The notes under the pieces were generated by a model. That model saw nothing but the letters and a program-made list of their open reading frames with translations, did not search any database and was not told the origin of the DNA. Below are positions 1 through 8,933 of a stretch of DNA of 64,000 nucleotides, one piece after another. Position 1 is the first letter of the stretch, and every line of letters begins with the position of its first letter. This DNA is from Pseudacidovorax sp. NFM-22 (GTDB lineage Bacteria > Pseudomonadota > Gammaproteobacteria > Burkholderiales > Burkholderiaceae_C). Both the position numbers and the translations under genes were made by a program. The stretch lies in contig NZ_JACBFY010000002.1 of assembly GCF_021401245.1 (NCBI RefSeq), positions 248,001 to 312,000 of the forward strand. Direction: 5' to 3'.

Positions 1-37
1 ACGGCACGGAAAAAGATGCGCCTTGGCGCGGTCAGAC

Positions 38-149
38 GGCCGCGGAGCAGGCCACGCCAGCGGCCGCCGCGGAACTGGCTTCGCCAGGCCGCCGGCGGCG
101 CCCCCTCGCAGGGGGTTGGCGGAGCGCGAAGCGCGCAGCCTGGGGGTGG
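38..149 (-). repeat. dispersed intergenic repeat, copy A (after hslV)
   Basis: This non-coding stretch starts directly after the hslV stop codon. Read on the minus strand it contains a run of C, a block like gcttcgcg, a gagggggcgc block, the 20-nt core ggcctggcgaagccagttcc (plus-strand positions 71-90) and then gctccgcggcc (38-48). The same blocks in the same order occur at 30697-30840. The core has a small dyad, CTGGC-gaa-GCCAG. No ORF in it looks real, and hslU is expected just beyond the window edge. Confidence 0.7.
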
Positions 150-695
150 TCAAAGTGTTTCTATCGTGTGGTGCATGTTGGTGTAGATGCACAGCTGGCC
201 GGAGATCTCCAGCGACTTGCGCACCACATCCTCGGCCGACAGATCGGTGTTCTCGACCAGCGCCTTGGCCGCCGAGTGGGCATAGGCGCCGCCCGATCCG
301 ATGGCCACGATGCCCTGCTCGGGCTCCAGCACATCGCCATTGCCGGTGATGATGAGCGAGGTGGTGCGGTCGGCCACCGCCAGCATCGCCTCCAGGCGCC
401 GCAGCACGCGGTCGGTGCGCCAGTCCTTGGTCAGCTCGATGGCGGCGCGGGAGAGTTGGCCCTGGTGCTTCTCCAACTTGGCCTCGAAGCGCTCGAACAG
501 CGTGAAGGCATCGGCCGTGGCACCCGCGAACCCGGCGATCACCTTGCCCTGGTAGAGCCGGCGTACCTTGCGCGCCGAACCCTTGAAGACGATGTTGCCC
601 AGCGTCACCTGGCCGTCGCCGCCGATGGCGACCTGCTCGCCCTGCGGCGTGCTGCGGCGCACGCTGACGATGGTGGTTCCATGAAATTGTTCCAT
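150..695 (-). CDS. hslV: ATP-dependent protease subunit HslV
   Basis: HslV is the peptidase half of the HslUV (ClpYQ) cytosolic protease, an N-terminal threonine hydrolase that degrades proteins unfolded by HslU. The sequence is recognisable along its whole length: [14 protein letters not shown] start, [25 protein letters not shown] and [14 protein letters not shown]. The active Thr is expected after removal of the short pro-sequence ending in HG (Thr7). The start at 695 is chosen over the in-frame Met three codons upstream because it matches the usual beta-proteobacterial N-terminus. The product is 181 residues, normal for the family. hslU should follow on the minus strand outside the window. 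Confidence 0.96.
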   Translation of the reverse strand: MEQFHGTTIVSVRRSTPQGEQVAIGGDGQVTLGNIVFKGSARKVRRLYQGKVIAGFAGATADAFTLFERFEAKLEKHQGQLSRAAIELTKDWRTDRVLRRLEAMLAVADRTTSLIITGNGDVLEPEQGIVAIGSGGAYAHSAAKALVENTDLSAEDVVRKSLEISGQLCIYTNMHHTIETL

Positions 696-789
696 CGCAG
701 CCACCTGGGGGCGTTCCGGGGCTGCACAAGGGCGGCGCGGGATTTTTTCTGTCGGCGCAGCCCTGGCCGCCGCTCCCAGGCCCAGGCCG

Positions 790-2379
790 TCAGCCCGCGC
801 GGGGCACGACCACGGCGCAGCGATCCACGCCGGTCAGCCGCAGGAACTCGGCCAGCACCCCATGCACCGCCAGCAGCCGCAGGCCCGGCCGGGCACCCAG
901 CCGGGCACGCAGGGCCTCGGCGGCCGCCAGGTCCATGCGCACGAGCGCGGCGCAGTCGATCTCGGGGCCGGCACCGGCCCGGTCGAGCGCCTCCTCGATA
1001 CTGGACCAGGGCAGGCTGTCGGCCCCCGCGAGCTCGCCGGCCAGGAAGGCGCCCCGCGCCGCCGCCGGATCCAGCGCGGCACGGGTGCTGGACAGCCCCG
1101 CGTCGCCCATCTCCGCCACGGTGCCGCGCGGCGCCTGCCACGAGGGCGGCGTGATCTCGTAGGTGATGCAGTAGTTGAGGGCCACCAGCTCGAAGTCGTC
1201 CAGGCGATTGAGCAGGCGAAGGACGGCCAGGTGCAGGCTCCACCAGCCCGCGTCGACGCCGCGCTCACCCAACGGGGTGGCGGCAGCCAGCACCGCCAGC
1301 AAGTCATCGGTGCCCAGGAAACCCATCTGCACTGGCGAGAGCGCCCAGTGCGTGACCAGCGTCGTGAGCGGCTGCACGGCATCTGCCTCGATCTGGCCCA
1401 GGCCGCGCCAGTCCAGGCGCCAGACGCTGCCCTTCGCCCGCGACAGGGCCTGCGTGAGCGCCAGCAGCGCCGGGCGGTCCAATCGGGCGGGCGCCTGCCA
1501 GTCGGTCTCCGTGCGCGCATCCAGGCGTTGCGCCACCTCGCCCGTGCGCGCATCCCGCGCCAGCGTCCGCAGCGACACCCAGGCCGGTACCGGCAGGCCG
1601 AAGCGCTCGGCATAGGGGGCAGCCGCCTCGGCAAAGCGCTCCGCGTCGCCCGTGGCGCGGTAGAAGTCGAGCAGGGCGCGCCAGGTCTGGAGTTGGTCGG
1701 CAAAGGCGCTGCCGGGCACCAGGGCCTGCCGCAGCGCGCTTTCGGCGCCGGGGTCATCGCCCTGAGCGAAGCGGACGGCCGCTTCTTCGAGGGGCGTGTC
1801 GAAGGCCAGGCGCGGCGCCGCGGTGTACGCCGGCCGGTGCGTGGAGAAGGACGGCAGCAGCACTTCGGGCGCCGCAGGCGCCATGGCCTCACGCGGCGGC
1901 TGCAGATCGGTCGGCACGACCGGCGCGGTATCGGCATAGGCGCGCGCGTGGTGCTCGGCCAAAGAGGCATCCCCCGCAGGGGTGCCGGCCGGCACCGTGT
2001 CGGCGCCATCGGGGACGGTGGCGGCGGATTCGGAGGTCCACCACTGCTGAGACATCTGCGCCTCGATCTCGTCGATCTTGCGCAGCGTGAGCGCACGCCG
2101 GTCGGTCATGCGGTCGCTGGAGGGCAGCGACGAGGAGATGTTGCCGGGGTCTTCAGTGCCGCCGCGCTGACGCAGCTTGCGCAGCATGTCGAACTCGCGC
2201 CGGCGCACGAAGTCGTTGCGCTGCCGGCGCTCCATGAGCTCCTTGAGCGCCTCCCGGCTGTAGCCGAAGTCGGAGGCACCCGCGCCGGGCGTGCCTTCGA
2301 GCTCGGACCAGTCCTTGAGCGGGTTGCGCACGAACTTGGCGACCTTGGAGAACAGGCCTCCCGCGTCGTCCTTGGACAT
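790..2379 (-). CDS. STAS-like domain hypothetical protein between dksA and hslV
   Basis: A 529-residue protein without signal peptide or membrane segments. The N-terminus is charged ([18 protein letters not shown] around residues 53-70). A low-complexity Pro/Ala linker follows, and the last ~80 residues resemble a STAS fold, with [20 protein letters not shown] and a terminal hydrophobic strand. I know this as a conserved protein of Burkholderiales located next to hslV; its function is not established. It lies 94 nt upstream of hslV and 83 nt downstream of dksA on the same strand, so co-transcription with either is possible. The STAS assignment is from pattern recognition only. Confidence 0.7.
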   Translation of the reverse strand: MSKDDAGGLFSKVAKFVRNPLKDWSELEGTPGAGASDFGYSREALKELMERRQRNDFVRRREFDMLRKLRQRGGTEDPGNISSSLPSSDRMTDRRALTLRKIDEIEAQMSQQWWTSESAATVPDGADTVPAGTPAGDASLAEHHARAYADTAPVVPTDLQPPREAMAPAAPEVLLPSFSTHRPAYTAAPRLAFDTPLEEAAVRFAQGDDPGAESALRQALVPGSAFADQLQTWRALLDFYRATGDAERFAEAAAPYAERFGLPVPAWVSLRTLARDARTGEVAQRLDARTETDWQAPARLDRPALLALTQALSRAKGSVWRLDWRGLGQIEADAVQPLTTLVTHWALSPVQMGFLGTDDLLAVLAAATPLGERGVDAGWWSLHLAVLRLLNRLDDFELVALNYCITYEITPPSWQAPRGTVAEMGDAGLSSTRAALDPAAARGAFLAGELAGADSLPWSSIEEALDRAGAGPEIDCAALVRMDLAAAEALRARLGARPGLRLLAVHGVLAEFLRLTGVDRCAVVVPRAG

Positions 2380-2462
2380 GCCCCGTGCTGCGAGAAAGTG
2401 GGTGAAGGCTGGCGTCGTTGCGGGCTGCGCAGGCCGGACCCGGCCCGGCCTGCCGTGCGAAC

Positions 2463-3143
2463 TCAGTCGCCGAACATCTTCTGCTTGAGCTCGCGGCGCT
2501 GCTGCGCCTCGAGCGAGAGCGTGGCCGTCGGGCGGGCCAGCAGGCGGCCGACCCCGATGGGCTCGCCCGTCTCGTCGCAGTAGCCATAGTCGCCGGCGTC
2601 GATGCGGGCGATGGACTGCTCGATCTTCTTGAGCAGCTTGCGCTCACGGTCGCGGGTGCGCAGCTCCAGGGCGTGCTCTTCCTCGATGGTGGCGCGGTCG
2701 GCCGGATCGGGCACGACCACGGTGTCCTCGCGCAGGTGCTCGGTCGTCTCGCCGGCGTTGTCGAGGATGCCCTGCTTGAGCTGCTGCAGCTTGAGCTTGA
2801 AGAAGGCCAGCTGCGTGTCGTTCATGTACTCGCTGTCGGGCATCGCGATGACTTCGGCATCGGTCAGCTCCTCGACCGGCTTGGTCTTCCAGTTGTTCGC
2901 GAGCTTGGGGTCCTTCTTGACGGACAGGAGGGGCGGGGGAACGAGGGCCGTGGACATGGTCGTTGAGAAACTGGCCTTGGGTGCGGTGGAGGCCACCGCC
3001 TGAGGCATGGACGGAACGGTCAATTGCGACAACCGGGCCGAAGGACGCGCCCGCGGAGGCAGCGCATCGGGGGACGGCACTGCATCGACGGCGACCGGCG
3101 TCTTGGCATCGAGGCCGGCGCTGGCCGGGGCGGTTTTCTTCAC
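2463..3143 (-). CDS. dksA: RNA polymerase-binding transcription factor DksA, cysteine-poor type
   Basis: DksA enters the RNA polymerase secondary channel and, with ppGpp, controls rRNA and amino-acid operons. The C-terminal ~145 residues are typical: PDSEYMNDTQLAFFKLKL, the coiled-coil with DPADRAT, and GDYGYCDETGEPIGVGRL. Only the first of the four zinc-finger Cys remains; the others are Thr, Ser and Ala, as in zinc-independent DksA proteins. An N-terminal Pro/Ala-rich extension of about 80 residues precedes the core. I chose the GTG at 3143 (VKKTAPASAG) because an aaggag sequence sits just upstream; an in-frame ATG-type start at 3212 is less supported. The length of 226 residues exceeds the 151 of E. 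coli because of the extension. Confidence 0.9.
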   Translation of the reverse strand: MKKTAPASAGLDAKTPVAVDAVPSPDALPPRARPSARLSQLTVPSMPQAVASTAPKASFSTTMSTALVPPPLLSVKKDPKLANNWKTKPVEELTDAEVIAMPDSEYMNDTQLAFFKLKLQQLKQGILDNAGETTEHLREDTVVVPDPADRATIEEEHALELRTRDRERKLLKKIEQSIARIDAGDYGYCDETGEPIGVGRLLARPTATLSLEAQQRRELKQKMFGD

Positions 3144-3232
3144 GTGGCGGGCTCCTTCACTGGCTGCGGTCTTCCCTGCCTGACGGGCAGCGCCGAGGGT
3201 GGCGGACCGCAACAGGCGCGCGATTGTATAGA

Positions 3233-3240
3233 GAAAGCAC
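3233..3240 (-). promoter_or_regulatory. candidate -10 element of dksA
   Basis: On the minus strand the sequence TATACAAT lies 90 nt upstream of the chosen GTG start of dksA, with a loose CACCTT about 18 nt further upstream as a possible -35. The surrounding 3144-3280 stretch is otherwise non-coding. The assignment is by similarity to a sigma-70 consensus only. Confidence 0.4.
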
Positions 3241-3280
3241 CCTGCAAAAAGGTGACGGCGATCGGCCTAGCGCGAACGTC

Positions 3281-4348
3281 CTACACCAGGCATTGATCCA
3301 GACCCTGCTCCAGGATGTCGCGGGGCAGATCGATGCCGATGAACACCATCCGGCTCTCCCGCGCTTCGCCCTCGCCCCATTCGGGGCCGAGGTCGCTGCC
3401 CATGAGCTGGTGCACGCCCTGGAAGATCACCTTGCGCTGCGTGCCGTTCATGTCGAGCACGCCCTTGTAGCGCAGCATGCGCGGGCCGTAGATGTTGACG
3501 ATGGCCCCCAGGAAGTCCTCCAGCCGCGCCGGGTCGAAGGGCCGCGTGGCGCGGTAGACGAAGCTCTTGACGTCGTCGTCCACGTGATGGTGGTGGCCGT
3601 GACCATGGTCGTGCTGGTGCGAGGGATGGTCGCAGTGCTCGCCATGCTCGTGGTCATGGTCGTGATGGTCATGCGCGTGGTCGTGGTCGTCCGCCTTCAG
3701 GAAGTCGGGATCGATGTCGAGCTTGGCATTGAGGTTGAAGCCGCGCAGGTCCAGCACCTTGGCGATGGCCACCTCGCCGAAGTGCGCTTTCTCGATGGGC
3801 GCGCGCGGGTTCATGTGCTTGAGGCGGTGGATCAGCGCCTCGGTGTCTTCCTCACTCACCAGGTCGGTCTTGGACAGGAAGATCTGGTCGGCGAAGCCCA
3901 CCTGGCGGCGCGCCTCCTGGCGGTCGTTGAGCTGCTGCGCGGCATGCTTGGCGTCCACCAGCGTGACGATGGAGTCGAGCAGGTAGCTCTCGGCGATCTC
4001 GTCGTCCATGAAGAAGGTCTGGGCGACGGGGCCGGGGTCGGCCAGGCCGGTGGTCTCGATGATCACGCGGTCGAAGTCCAGCAGGCCCTTGCGACGCTTG
4101 GCGGCCAGCAGCTGCAGCGCCTCGCGCAGATCCTCGCGGATGGTGCAGCAGACGCAGCCGTTGCTCATCTGCACGATCTGCTCCTTCGACTCGGTGACCA
4201 GGATGTCGGAGTCGATGTTCTCCTCGCCGAACTCGTTCTCGATGACGGCGATCTTGTGGCCGTGCGACTCGGTCAGCACGCGCTTGAGCAGGGTGGTCTT
4301 GCCGGAGCCGAGGAAGCCGGTGAGGATGGTGGCGGGAATGAGGGCCAT
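3281..4348 (-). CDS. CobW/COG0523-family GTPase, putative metallochaperone
   Basis: A 355-residue G3E-family GTPase. Walker A is GFLGSGKT at 11-18, the metal-binding CxCC motif (NGCVCC) is at 65-68, and ETTGLADP and the guanine-recognition SKTD follow. A strongly His/Asp-rich loop (DHDHAHDHHDHDHEHGEH and further His runs, about residues 240-275) precedes the CobW C-terminal domain. COG0523 proteins deliver metals, often zinc, to client enzymes; the His-rich loop fits zinc or a similar metal but the client is unknown. No zinc-limitation (Zur) operator was recognised upstream. The start at 4348 gives the canonical MALIPATILTGFLG beginning; the long ORF extension upstream is the antisense of the next gene's region. 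Confidence 0.9.
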   Translation of the reverse strand: MALIPATILTGFLGSGKTTLLKRVLTESHGHKIAVIENEFGEENIDSDILVTESKEQIVQMSNGCVCCTIREDLREALQLLAAKRRKGLLDFDRVIIETTGLADPGPVAQTFFMDDEIAESYLLDSIVTLVDAKHAAQQLNDRQEARRQVGFADQIFLSKTDLVSEEDTEALIHRLKHMNPRAPIEKAHFGEVAIAKVLDLRGFNLNAKLDIDPDFLKADDHDHAHDHHDHDHEHGEHCDHPSHQHDHGHGHHHHVDDDVKSFVYRATRPFDPARLEDFLGAIVNIYGPRMLRYKGVLDMNGTQRKVIFQGVHQLMGSDLGPEWGEGEARESRMVFIGIDLPRDILEQGLDQCLV

Positions 4349-4452
4349 GGAAACGCTCCGGGAATGTCGGGGACGACGGTGGAAACGGGGAAGGGGCGAA
4401 AGTTTAGGCCGGCCGCAAAAACTCGGCCGGCCGGCGCTCTTTGCGGATGCGG

Positions 4453-5655
4453 CTACTTGCGCACCACCACCAGGCCCTTGAGGTACTCGCCCTCCGGGAA
4501 TTGGATGGTCATGGGATGGTCGGGCGCCGCGCCCAGGCGCTCGGCGATGTAGCCGTCCACGCCGGCGTCGATGCCGGCCGAGGCCACGATCTTGTGGAAC
4601 AGGTCGGCGCCGATACCGCCCGAGCACGAGAAGGTCAGCAGCACGCCGCCCGGCGGCAGCAACTTGAGGGCCAGCCGGTTGATGTCCTTGTAGGCGCGGG
4701 CGGCGCGGTCCGCATGCGCCACGGTGGGCGCAAACTTGGGCGGGTCGAGCACGATGGCGTCGAACTGCCGGCCCTCGTCGATGAAGCGGCGCAGCGTCTG
4801 GTTGACGTCGGCATCCAGGAACTGGGCGTTGGCCGCCTCGAAGCCGTTCAGCGCCAGGTGCGCCCGTGCCCGGTCCAGCGCCGGCTGCGAGGAATCGACC
4901 GACACCAGCTCGGCGCCCTGCAGCGCCCCGGCCGCCGCCAGCCCCTGCGCCGCGGCGACGGTGAACCCGCCGGTGTAGCAATAGCAGTTCAGCACGCGGG
5001 CGAAGCGCCGGTGCCGCGCCAGCTCCGAAAAACGCCGGCGACTGTCACGCTGGTCGAGGTAGAAGCCGGTCTTGTGGCCGGTGGCCACGTCCAGGCTCAG
5101 GCGCCAGCCGTGTTCCTGGATGGTGATCTCGGTCGGGCCTTCGCCGCGCAGCCAGCCGGTGACCGCAGGCAGCCCCTCGCGCTCGCGGCCGCTGGCGTCC
5201 GAGCGTTCGTAGAGCTTCGTCAGGCCGGTGGCGGCCAGCAGCGCATCGGCCAGCACCGCCTTCCAGCGCTCGACGCCGGCCGACAGGAACTGCGCCACCA
5301 GCGTGTCGCCGTAGCGGTCCACGATCAGCCCGGGCAGGCCGTCGGCCTCGCCATGCACCAGGCGCTGACCGTCGCTTGCAATGTCGAACAGCCCGCGCGC
5401 CTGCACGGCGGCCTGGCAGCGGGCGGCGAAGAAGGCGGCGTCGATGCGCTGGCCCTCGTCGAAGCTCCAGGCGCGGGCGCGGATCTTGGACGCCGGGCTG
5501 CAGGCTGCCCAGGCCAGGAAGCGGCCGTCGTGCGATTCGATGCGCACCGTCTCGCCCGCATCGCCGCCGCCCTTGGCGATGGCGGCGTCGAAGATCCAGG
5601 GATGGCGGCGCTGGAGCGAGCGCTCCTTGCCGGGCTTGAGGCGCAGGACTTTCAT
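4453..5655 (-). CDS. class I SAM-dependent rRNA methyltransferase (RlmI-like, PUA domain)
   Basis: A 400-residue protein of the YccW/RlmI group, which methylates cytosine C5 in 23S rRNA. The N-terminal PUA-type domain begins MKVLRLKPGKERSLQRRHPW. The SAM-binding region is VLNCYCYTGGFTVAAA (about 230-245), followed by VSVDSSQPALDRA. The methyltransferase motif IVLDPPKFAP and the catalytic-Cys region LLTFSCSGG are both visible. The ATG overlaps the xerC stop codon in an ATGA, so it is translationally coupled to xerC. Target position in rRNA cannot be read from sequence. Confidence 0.9.
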   Translation of the reverse strand: MKVLRLKPGKERSLQRRHPWIFDAAIAKGGGDAGETVRIESHDGRFLAWAACSPASKIRARAWSFDEGQRIDAAFFAARCQAAVQARGLFDIASDGQRLVHGEADGLPGLIVDRYGDTLVAQFLSAGVERWKAVLADALLAATGLTKLYERSDASGREREGLPAVTGWLRGEGPTEITIQEHGWRLSLDVATGHKTGFYLDQRDSRRRFSELARHRRFARVLNCYCYTGGFTVAAAQGLAAAGALQGAELVSVDSSQPALDRARAHLALNGFEAANAQFLDADVNQTLRRFIDEGRQFDAIVLDPPKFAPTVAHADRAARAYKDINRLALKLLPPGGVLLTFSCSGGIGADLFHKIVASAGIDAGVDGYIAERLGAAPDHPMTIQFPEGEYLKGLVVVRK

Positions 5656-6644
5656 GGGGTGTCGGGTTTCTTGTCGTCGTCGCGGCCGGTGCGCGCATGC
5701 GCCCGCGGGTGCGCGGCGTCGTAGATCTTGGCCAGGTGCTGGAAATCCAGCCGCGTGTAGATCTGGGTGGTGGAAATGCTCGCGTGGCCCAGCAGCTCCT
5801 GCACAGCGCGCAGGTCGCCGCTGGATTGCAGCAGGTGGCTGGCGAAGGAATGGCGCAGCATGTGCGGATGCACGGGCGCTGCCACCCCGGCCTGGATGCC
5901 GCGCGCTCGCAGCATCTGCCAGACGGCCTGCGGGCCGAAGCGGCCGCCGCGCAGGCCGACGAAGAGCGCGGGCGAATCGACCGGCCGCAGCGCACGCTGC
6001 TCCAGCCAGGCGCCCACGGCCTGCACGGCCGGGCCGCCCATCGGCACACTGCGCCGCTTGCCGCCCTTGCCGAGCACATGCACCTCGGCCGAGGGCAGGT
6101 CGAGCCAGCCGCGCGCCTCGGCGGAAGGGTCGCGGTCCAGGCCAGTGAGCTCGCTCACGCGCAGGCCGCAGCCGTAGAGCAGTTCGACGATGGCGCGGTC
6201 GCGCGCCTCGGTCCAGGCATCGGCCTCGGGCTGCTGGTGCTCGGCCAGGCGCACGGCATCGTCCACGCCCAGCGCCTTCGGCAGCGGCCGCGGCGCCTTG
6301 GGCGCATGCACGTCCTGCACCGGGTTGCCCGGCACCAGGCCCTCGCGGCCCAGCCAGCGGTAGAAGCTGCGCCAGCACGACAGCACCAGCGCGATGCCGC
6401 GCGGCGCCCGTCCGGCGCCATGCAACTGGGCCATCCAGCGGCGGATGTGGGCGGTGGCCACGCGCTGCAGCGGCAGGCCGGCATCGGCCGCGCGCTGCAG
6501 CAGCTCGGCCAGGTGCAGCGCATACAGCTCGACGGTGCGCTCGGCGAGGCGCCGCTCCACCCGCACATGGGCGAGGTAGCGGTCGACCAGGGCGCGGTCG
6601 GCATCCGCGGTGGACGAAGGATCAGTAGTCACCACGGAGGGCAT
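5652..6644 (-). CDS. xerC: tyrosine recombinase XerC
   Basis: XerC with XerD resolves chromosome dimers at dif. The protein (330 residues) has the N-terminal SAM-like core-binding domain and a C-terminal catalytic domain with all signature residues: Arg in YGCGLRVSELTGL, Lys in VLGKGGKRRSVPM, HPHMLRHSFASHLL, and the nucleophile Tyr in LGHASISTTQIYTRL. I chose the ATG at 6644 (MPSVVTTDP), which overlaps the end of the preceding gene; the upstream in-frame extension to 6755 has no family match. It sits in the usual chromosomal context downstream of dapF and DUF484, which argues against a mobile-element integrase. Confidence 0.94.
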   Translation of the reverse strand: MPSVVTTDPSSTADADRALVDRYLAHVRVERRLAERTVELYALHLAELLQRAADAGLPLQRVATAHIRRWMAQLHGAGRAPRGIALVLSCWRSFYRWLGREGLVPGNPVQDVHAPKAPRPLPKALGVDDAVRLAEHQQPEADAWTEARDRAIVELLYGCGLRVSELTGLDRDPSAEARGWLDLPSAEVHVLGKGGKRRSVPMGGPAVQAVGAWLEQRALRPVDSPALFVGLRGGRFGPQAVWQMLRARGIQAGVAAPVHPHMLRHSFASHLLQSSGDLRAVQELLGHASISTTQIYTRLDFQHLAKIYDAAHPRAHARTGRDDDKKPDTP

Positions 6645-7248
6645 TGTTGACGACCGCCGCCACCTCGCGCAGCGACGCACGCGCGGCGCGGTCCCAGCGC
6701 CGGCAGGGCGCGGGGGCGGCGGCGTACTGCACGTCGAAGGCAGATTCGAAGCCACTGCCGCGCGCCAATTGGCGGGTACGCCAGAGGTGCGAGGGCTCGG
6801 TAACGACGATCACGCGCCGCACGCCGGCGGCTTCGAGCACAGGCCGCGAAAGCCGCAGGTTCTCGCGCGTCGACTGCGAGGCGGATTCGCGCAGCACCGG
6901 GCCGGTGTAGCCCGCCGCGCGGGCCAGGCCCTCCATGGCCTCGGCCTCGATGCGGCCGTCTTCATGGTCCACGCCGCCGCTCATGACCAGCCGCTTGACG
7001 CGGCCCGCCTGGGCCAGCGCCACCGCCGCATCGACGCGCGAGGCCAGGCAGGGGTTGGGCGCGCCGTCGATGAAGGCCCGGTTGCCCAGCACCAGCGCCG
7101 CGTCGGCATCGCGCGACGGCGGGTTGGCCAGCACGTGCGCGCCGTGCCGCGTCACCACGATGTGGATCGCCATGCCCGCCACCAGGCCCAGGACGGCAAG
7201 GACGAGCCCCACGCGTCGCCCTCCCCCGGCGCGAGCCGTGCGCCTCAA
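6622..7248 (-). CDS. DUF218 (SanA/YdcF/ElyC-type) membrane-anchored protein
   Basis: A 208-residue protein with a single N-terminal membrane segment (VGLVLAVLGLVAGMAIHIVV) followed by a periplasmic DUF218 domain. Family motifs seen are AALVLGNRAFIDG, MSGGVDHEDGRIEAEAM, ESASQSTRENLRLSRPVL and VIVVTEPSHLWRTRQLA. DUF218 proteins are linked to envelope integrity and peptidoglycan/enterobacterial-antigen metabolism in enterics; the reaction is unknown. The annotated TTG overlaps the DUF484 stop as TTGA; a GTG about 12 codons downstream, just before the membrane segment, is an alternative start. Confidence 0.8.
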   Translation of the reverse strand: MRRTARAGGGRRVGLVLAVLGLVAGMAIHIVVTRHGAHVLANPPSRDADAALVLGNRAFIDGAPNPCLASRVDAAVALAQAGRVKRLVMSGGVDHEDGRIEAEAMEGLARAAGYTGPVLRESASQSTRENLRLSRPVLEAAGVRRVIVVTEPSHLWRTRQLARGSGFESAFDVQYAAAPAPCRRWDRAARASLREVAAVVNNALRGDY

Positions 7249-7910
7249 GGACGCAGGCGCGACAACGCGGCCGAAGCCAACTGGGCGATGCGCTCCAGGA
7301 AGTCGGTGCCCATCTCGGCGTTGTAGCGCTGCGGATCGGGCGAGGCCAGCACCAGCAGGCCGAAGGCCGGCGCGTCGGCGGCGGTGCGTAGCGGGATCAG
7401 CGCCAGCGACTGGGCCTGCTGCGGCTCGTTGAGCCAGGCCGTGGCCTCGAAGCCCGCGTTGAGGCCGATGTAGGGCGTGGTCAGCGAGGTGGCCAGGGCT
7501 TTCACGTCGTCGCTCACGCCCTGGCTGTAGCCCTCTGCGGCGTAGGCCGGGTCCAGGTCCCAGAGCTTGATGGCCGTCTGCGGCACCATGAACTGCTGGT
7601 GCAGACCCTTGATGATTTCCCAGGGCAGGCCGCGCAGGTCGCGCCAGGTGAGCAGCGACAGCGTCCAGCGCTGCAGCCGGTCGGCCGTGACCACGTTCTC
7701 GGTGCCGTGGCGCACCATGTCCATGATGCGGTGCTCCAGCGCCTTGATCTTCTCGCGCAGCATCTCGGCCTGGCGCTCCTGCAGGCTTACGGCACGCTGG
7801 CCGTGCGGGCTGGTCAGCTGCACCTCGGCCAGCAACTGGGCATGGCGCTCGAAGAAGTCGGGCGTGTTGGCCAGGTAGTTGGCGATGTCGTCTTCGGTGA
7901 TGGGATTCAT
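7245..7910 (-). CDS. DUF484 family protein
   Basis: A 221-residue protein of the DUF484 family, which has a GAF-like fold and is commonly encoded between dapF and xerC. It begins MNPITEDDIANYLANTPDFFERH, has a coiled-coil stretch (LQERQAEMLREKIKALEHRIMD) and a C-terminal GAF-like part (FGLLVLASPDPQRYNAEMG). Its molecular function is not known. It starts 62 nt after dapF; the spacer is very T-rich on the coding strand. Its stop overlaps the TTG of the next gene. Confidence 0.9.
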   Translation of the reverse strand: MNPITEDDIANYLANTPDFFERHAQLLAEVQLTSPHGQRAVSLQERQAEMLREKIKALEHRIMDMVRHGTENVVTADRLQRWTLSLLTWRDLRGLPWEIIKGLHQQFMVPQTAIKLWDLDPAYAAEGYSQGVSDDVKALATSLTTPYIGLNAGFEATAWLNEPQQAQSLALIPLRTAADAPAFGLLVLASPDPQRYNAEMGTDFLERIAQLASAALSRLRP

Positions 7911-7972
7911 GGCGGCAGGCGGTCGGTGGATGCGGGCCGTCGGCGCCGCACCAAAAAAAGAAGAAAAAAGCG

Positions 7973-8851
7973 TCAGAGTTCGTCGGGCACGTCGATCTCG
8001 CCCGCGAAGACGGTGACGGCGGGGCCGGTCATGAGCACGGAGTCGGCCTCGCCGCCGGCCCATTCGATGGTGAGGATGCCGCCGCGGGTCTCGACGTCAA
8101 CGCGGCGGTCCAACCGCCCGAGGCGGATGCCGGCCACCACCGCCGCGCAGGCGCCGGTGCCGCAGGCCAGCGTCTCGCCCGCGCCGCGCTCGAACACGCG
8201 CAGGCGCACGTGCGTGCGGTCCACCACCTGCAGGAAGCCGGCGTTGACCCGCTGCGGAAAGCGCGGATGGTGCTCGATGCGCGGGCCCTGCTCGGCCACC
8301 GGCGCGGTCTCGACGTCGTCGACCAGTTGCACGGCATGCGGGTTGCCCATGGAGAGCACGGCCACCGGCACGATGGGCCCGTCCGCCTCGGCGGAGAGCG
8401 CCAGGTGCCAGGTGTGCCAGCCGCCGTCGGGCTGCGGGTCGAGGCCCGCGGTGTCGAAGGGCACGCGCGCGGGCTCGAAGACCGGCGGGCCCATGTCGAC
8501 GGTGACGCGGCCGTCGGCTGTCATGCGCGGCGCGATCACGCCCGACAGCGTCTGCACGCGCACCACGTCCTTGTCGGTCAGACCGCGCTCGCGCACGAAA
8601 CGCATGAAGCAGCGCGCGCCGTTGCCGCATTGCTCGACTTCGCCGCCATCGGCGTTGTGGATGACGTACTGGAAGTCCACGCCCGCGGCGGGCGAGGGCC
8701 GCACGCTGAGGATCTGGTCGGCGCCGACGCCGAAATGGCGGTCGGCCAGGAATCGGTACTGGCCGGGCGTCAGGCCGAGGGGGCCGGCGGTCTCGTCGAG
8801 CACGACGAAGTCGTTGCCCGCGCCCTGCATCTTGGTGAAGCGGATTCGCAT
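7973..8851 (-). CDS. dapF: diaminopimelate epimerase
   Basis: DapF converts LL- to meso-diaminopimelate in the lysine and peptidoglycan pathways, in the cytosol. The protein is 292 residues. It begins [19 protein letters not shown]. The two catalytic Cys sit in [16 protein letters not shown] and [12 protein letters not shown]. The ATG at 8851 lies next to a GATAATCC stretch on the coding strand that may be the promoter -10, implying a very short leader. It is the first gene of the dapF-DUF484-DUF218-xerC-methyltransferase run. Confidence 0.96.
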   Translation of the reverse strand: MRIRFTKMQGAGNDFVVLDETAGPLGLTPGQYRFLADRHFGVGADQILSVRPSPAAGVDFQYVIHNADGGEVEQCGNGARCFMRFVRERGLTDKDVVRVQTLSGVIAPRMTADGRVTVDMGPPVFEPARVPFDTAGLDPQPDGGWHTWHLALSAEADGPIVPVAVLSMGNPHAVQLVDDVETAPVAEQGPRIEHHPRFPQRVNAGFLQVVDRTHVRLRVFERGAGETLACGTGACAAVVAGIRLGRLDRRVDVETRGGILTIEWAGGEADSVLMTGPAVTVFAGEIDVPDEL

Positions 8852-8933
8852 CGGCGGATTATCGGCGGCGGCCCGAGGCGGGCACGGCCCGCGCAGCGCG
8901 CAGGGACATCGACAGCGACGCCAGCGATCGGCC

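Noticed and set aside
3590-3690. DNA repeat-like stretch of cat/gtg triplets
   Set aside because: It encodes the His/Asp-rich loop of the CobW protein and is explained by coding.
5652-6644. Mobile-element integrase
   Set aside because: The tyrosine recombinase is in the standard dapF-DUF484-xerC setting with no att site, tRNA or phage genes nearby.
7950-7972. Intrinsic terminator after dapF
   Set aside because: There are T-runs on the coding strand but no GC-rich stem in front of them, and the next gene continues 62 nt further in the usual operon.
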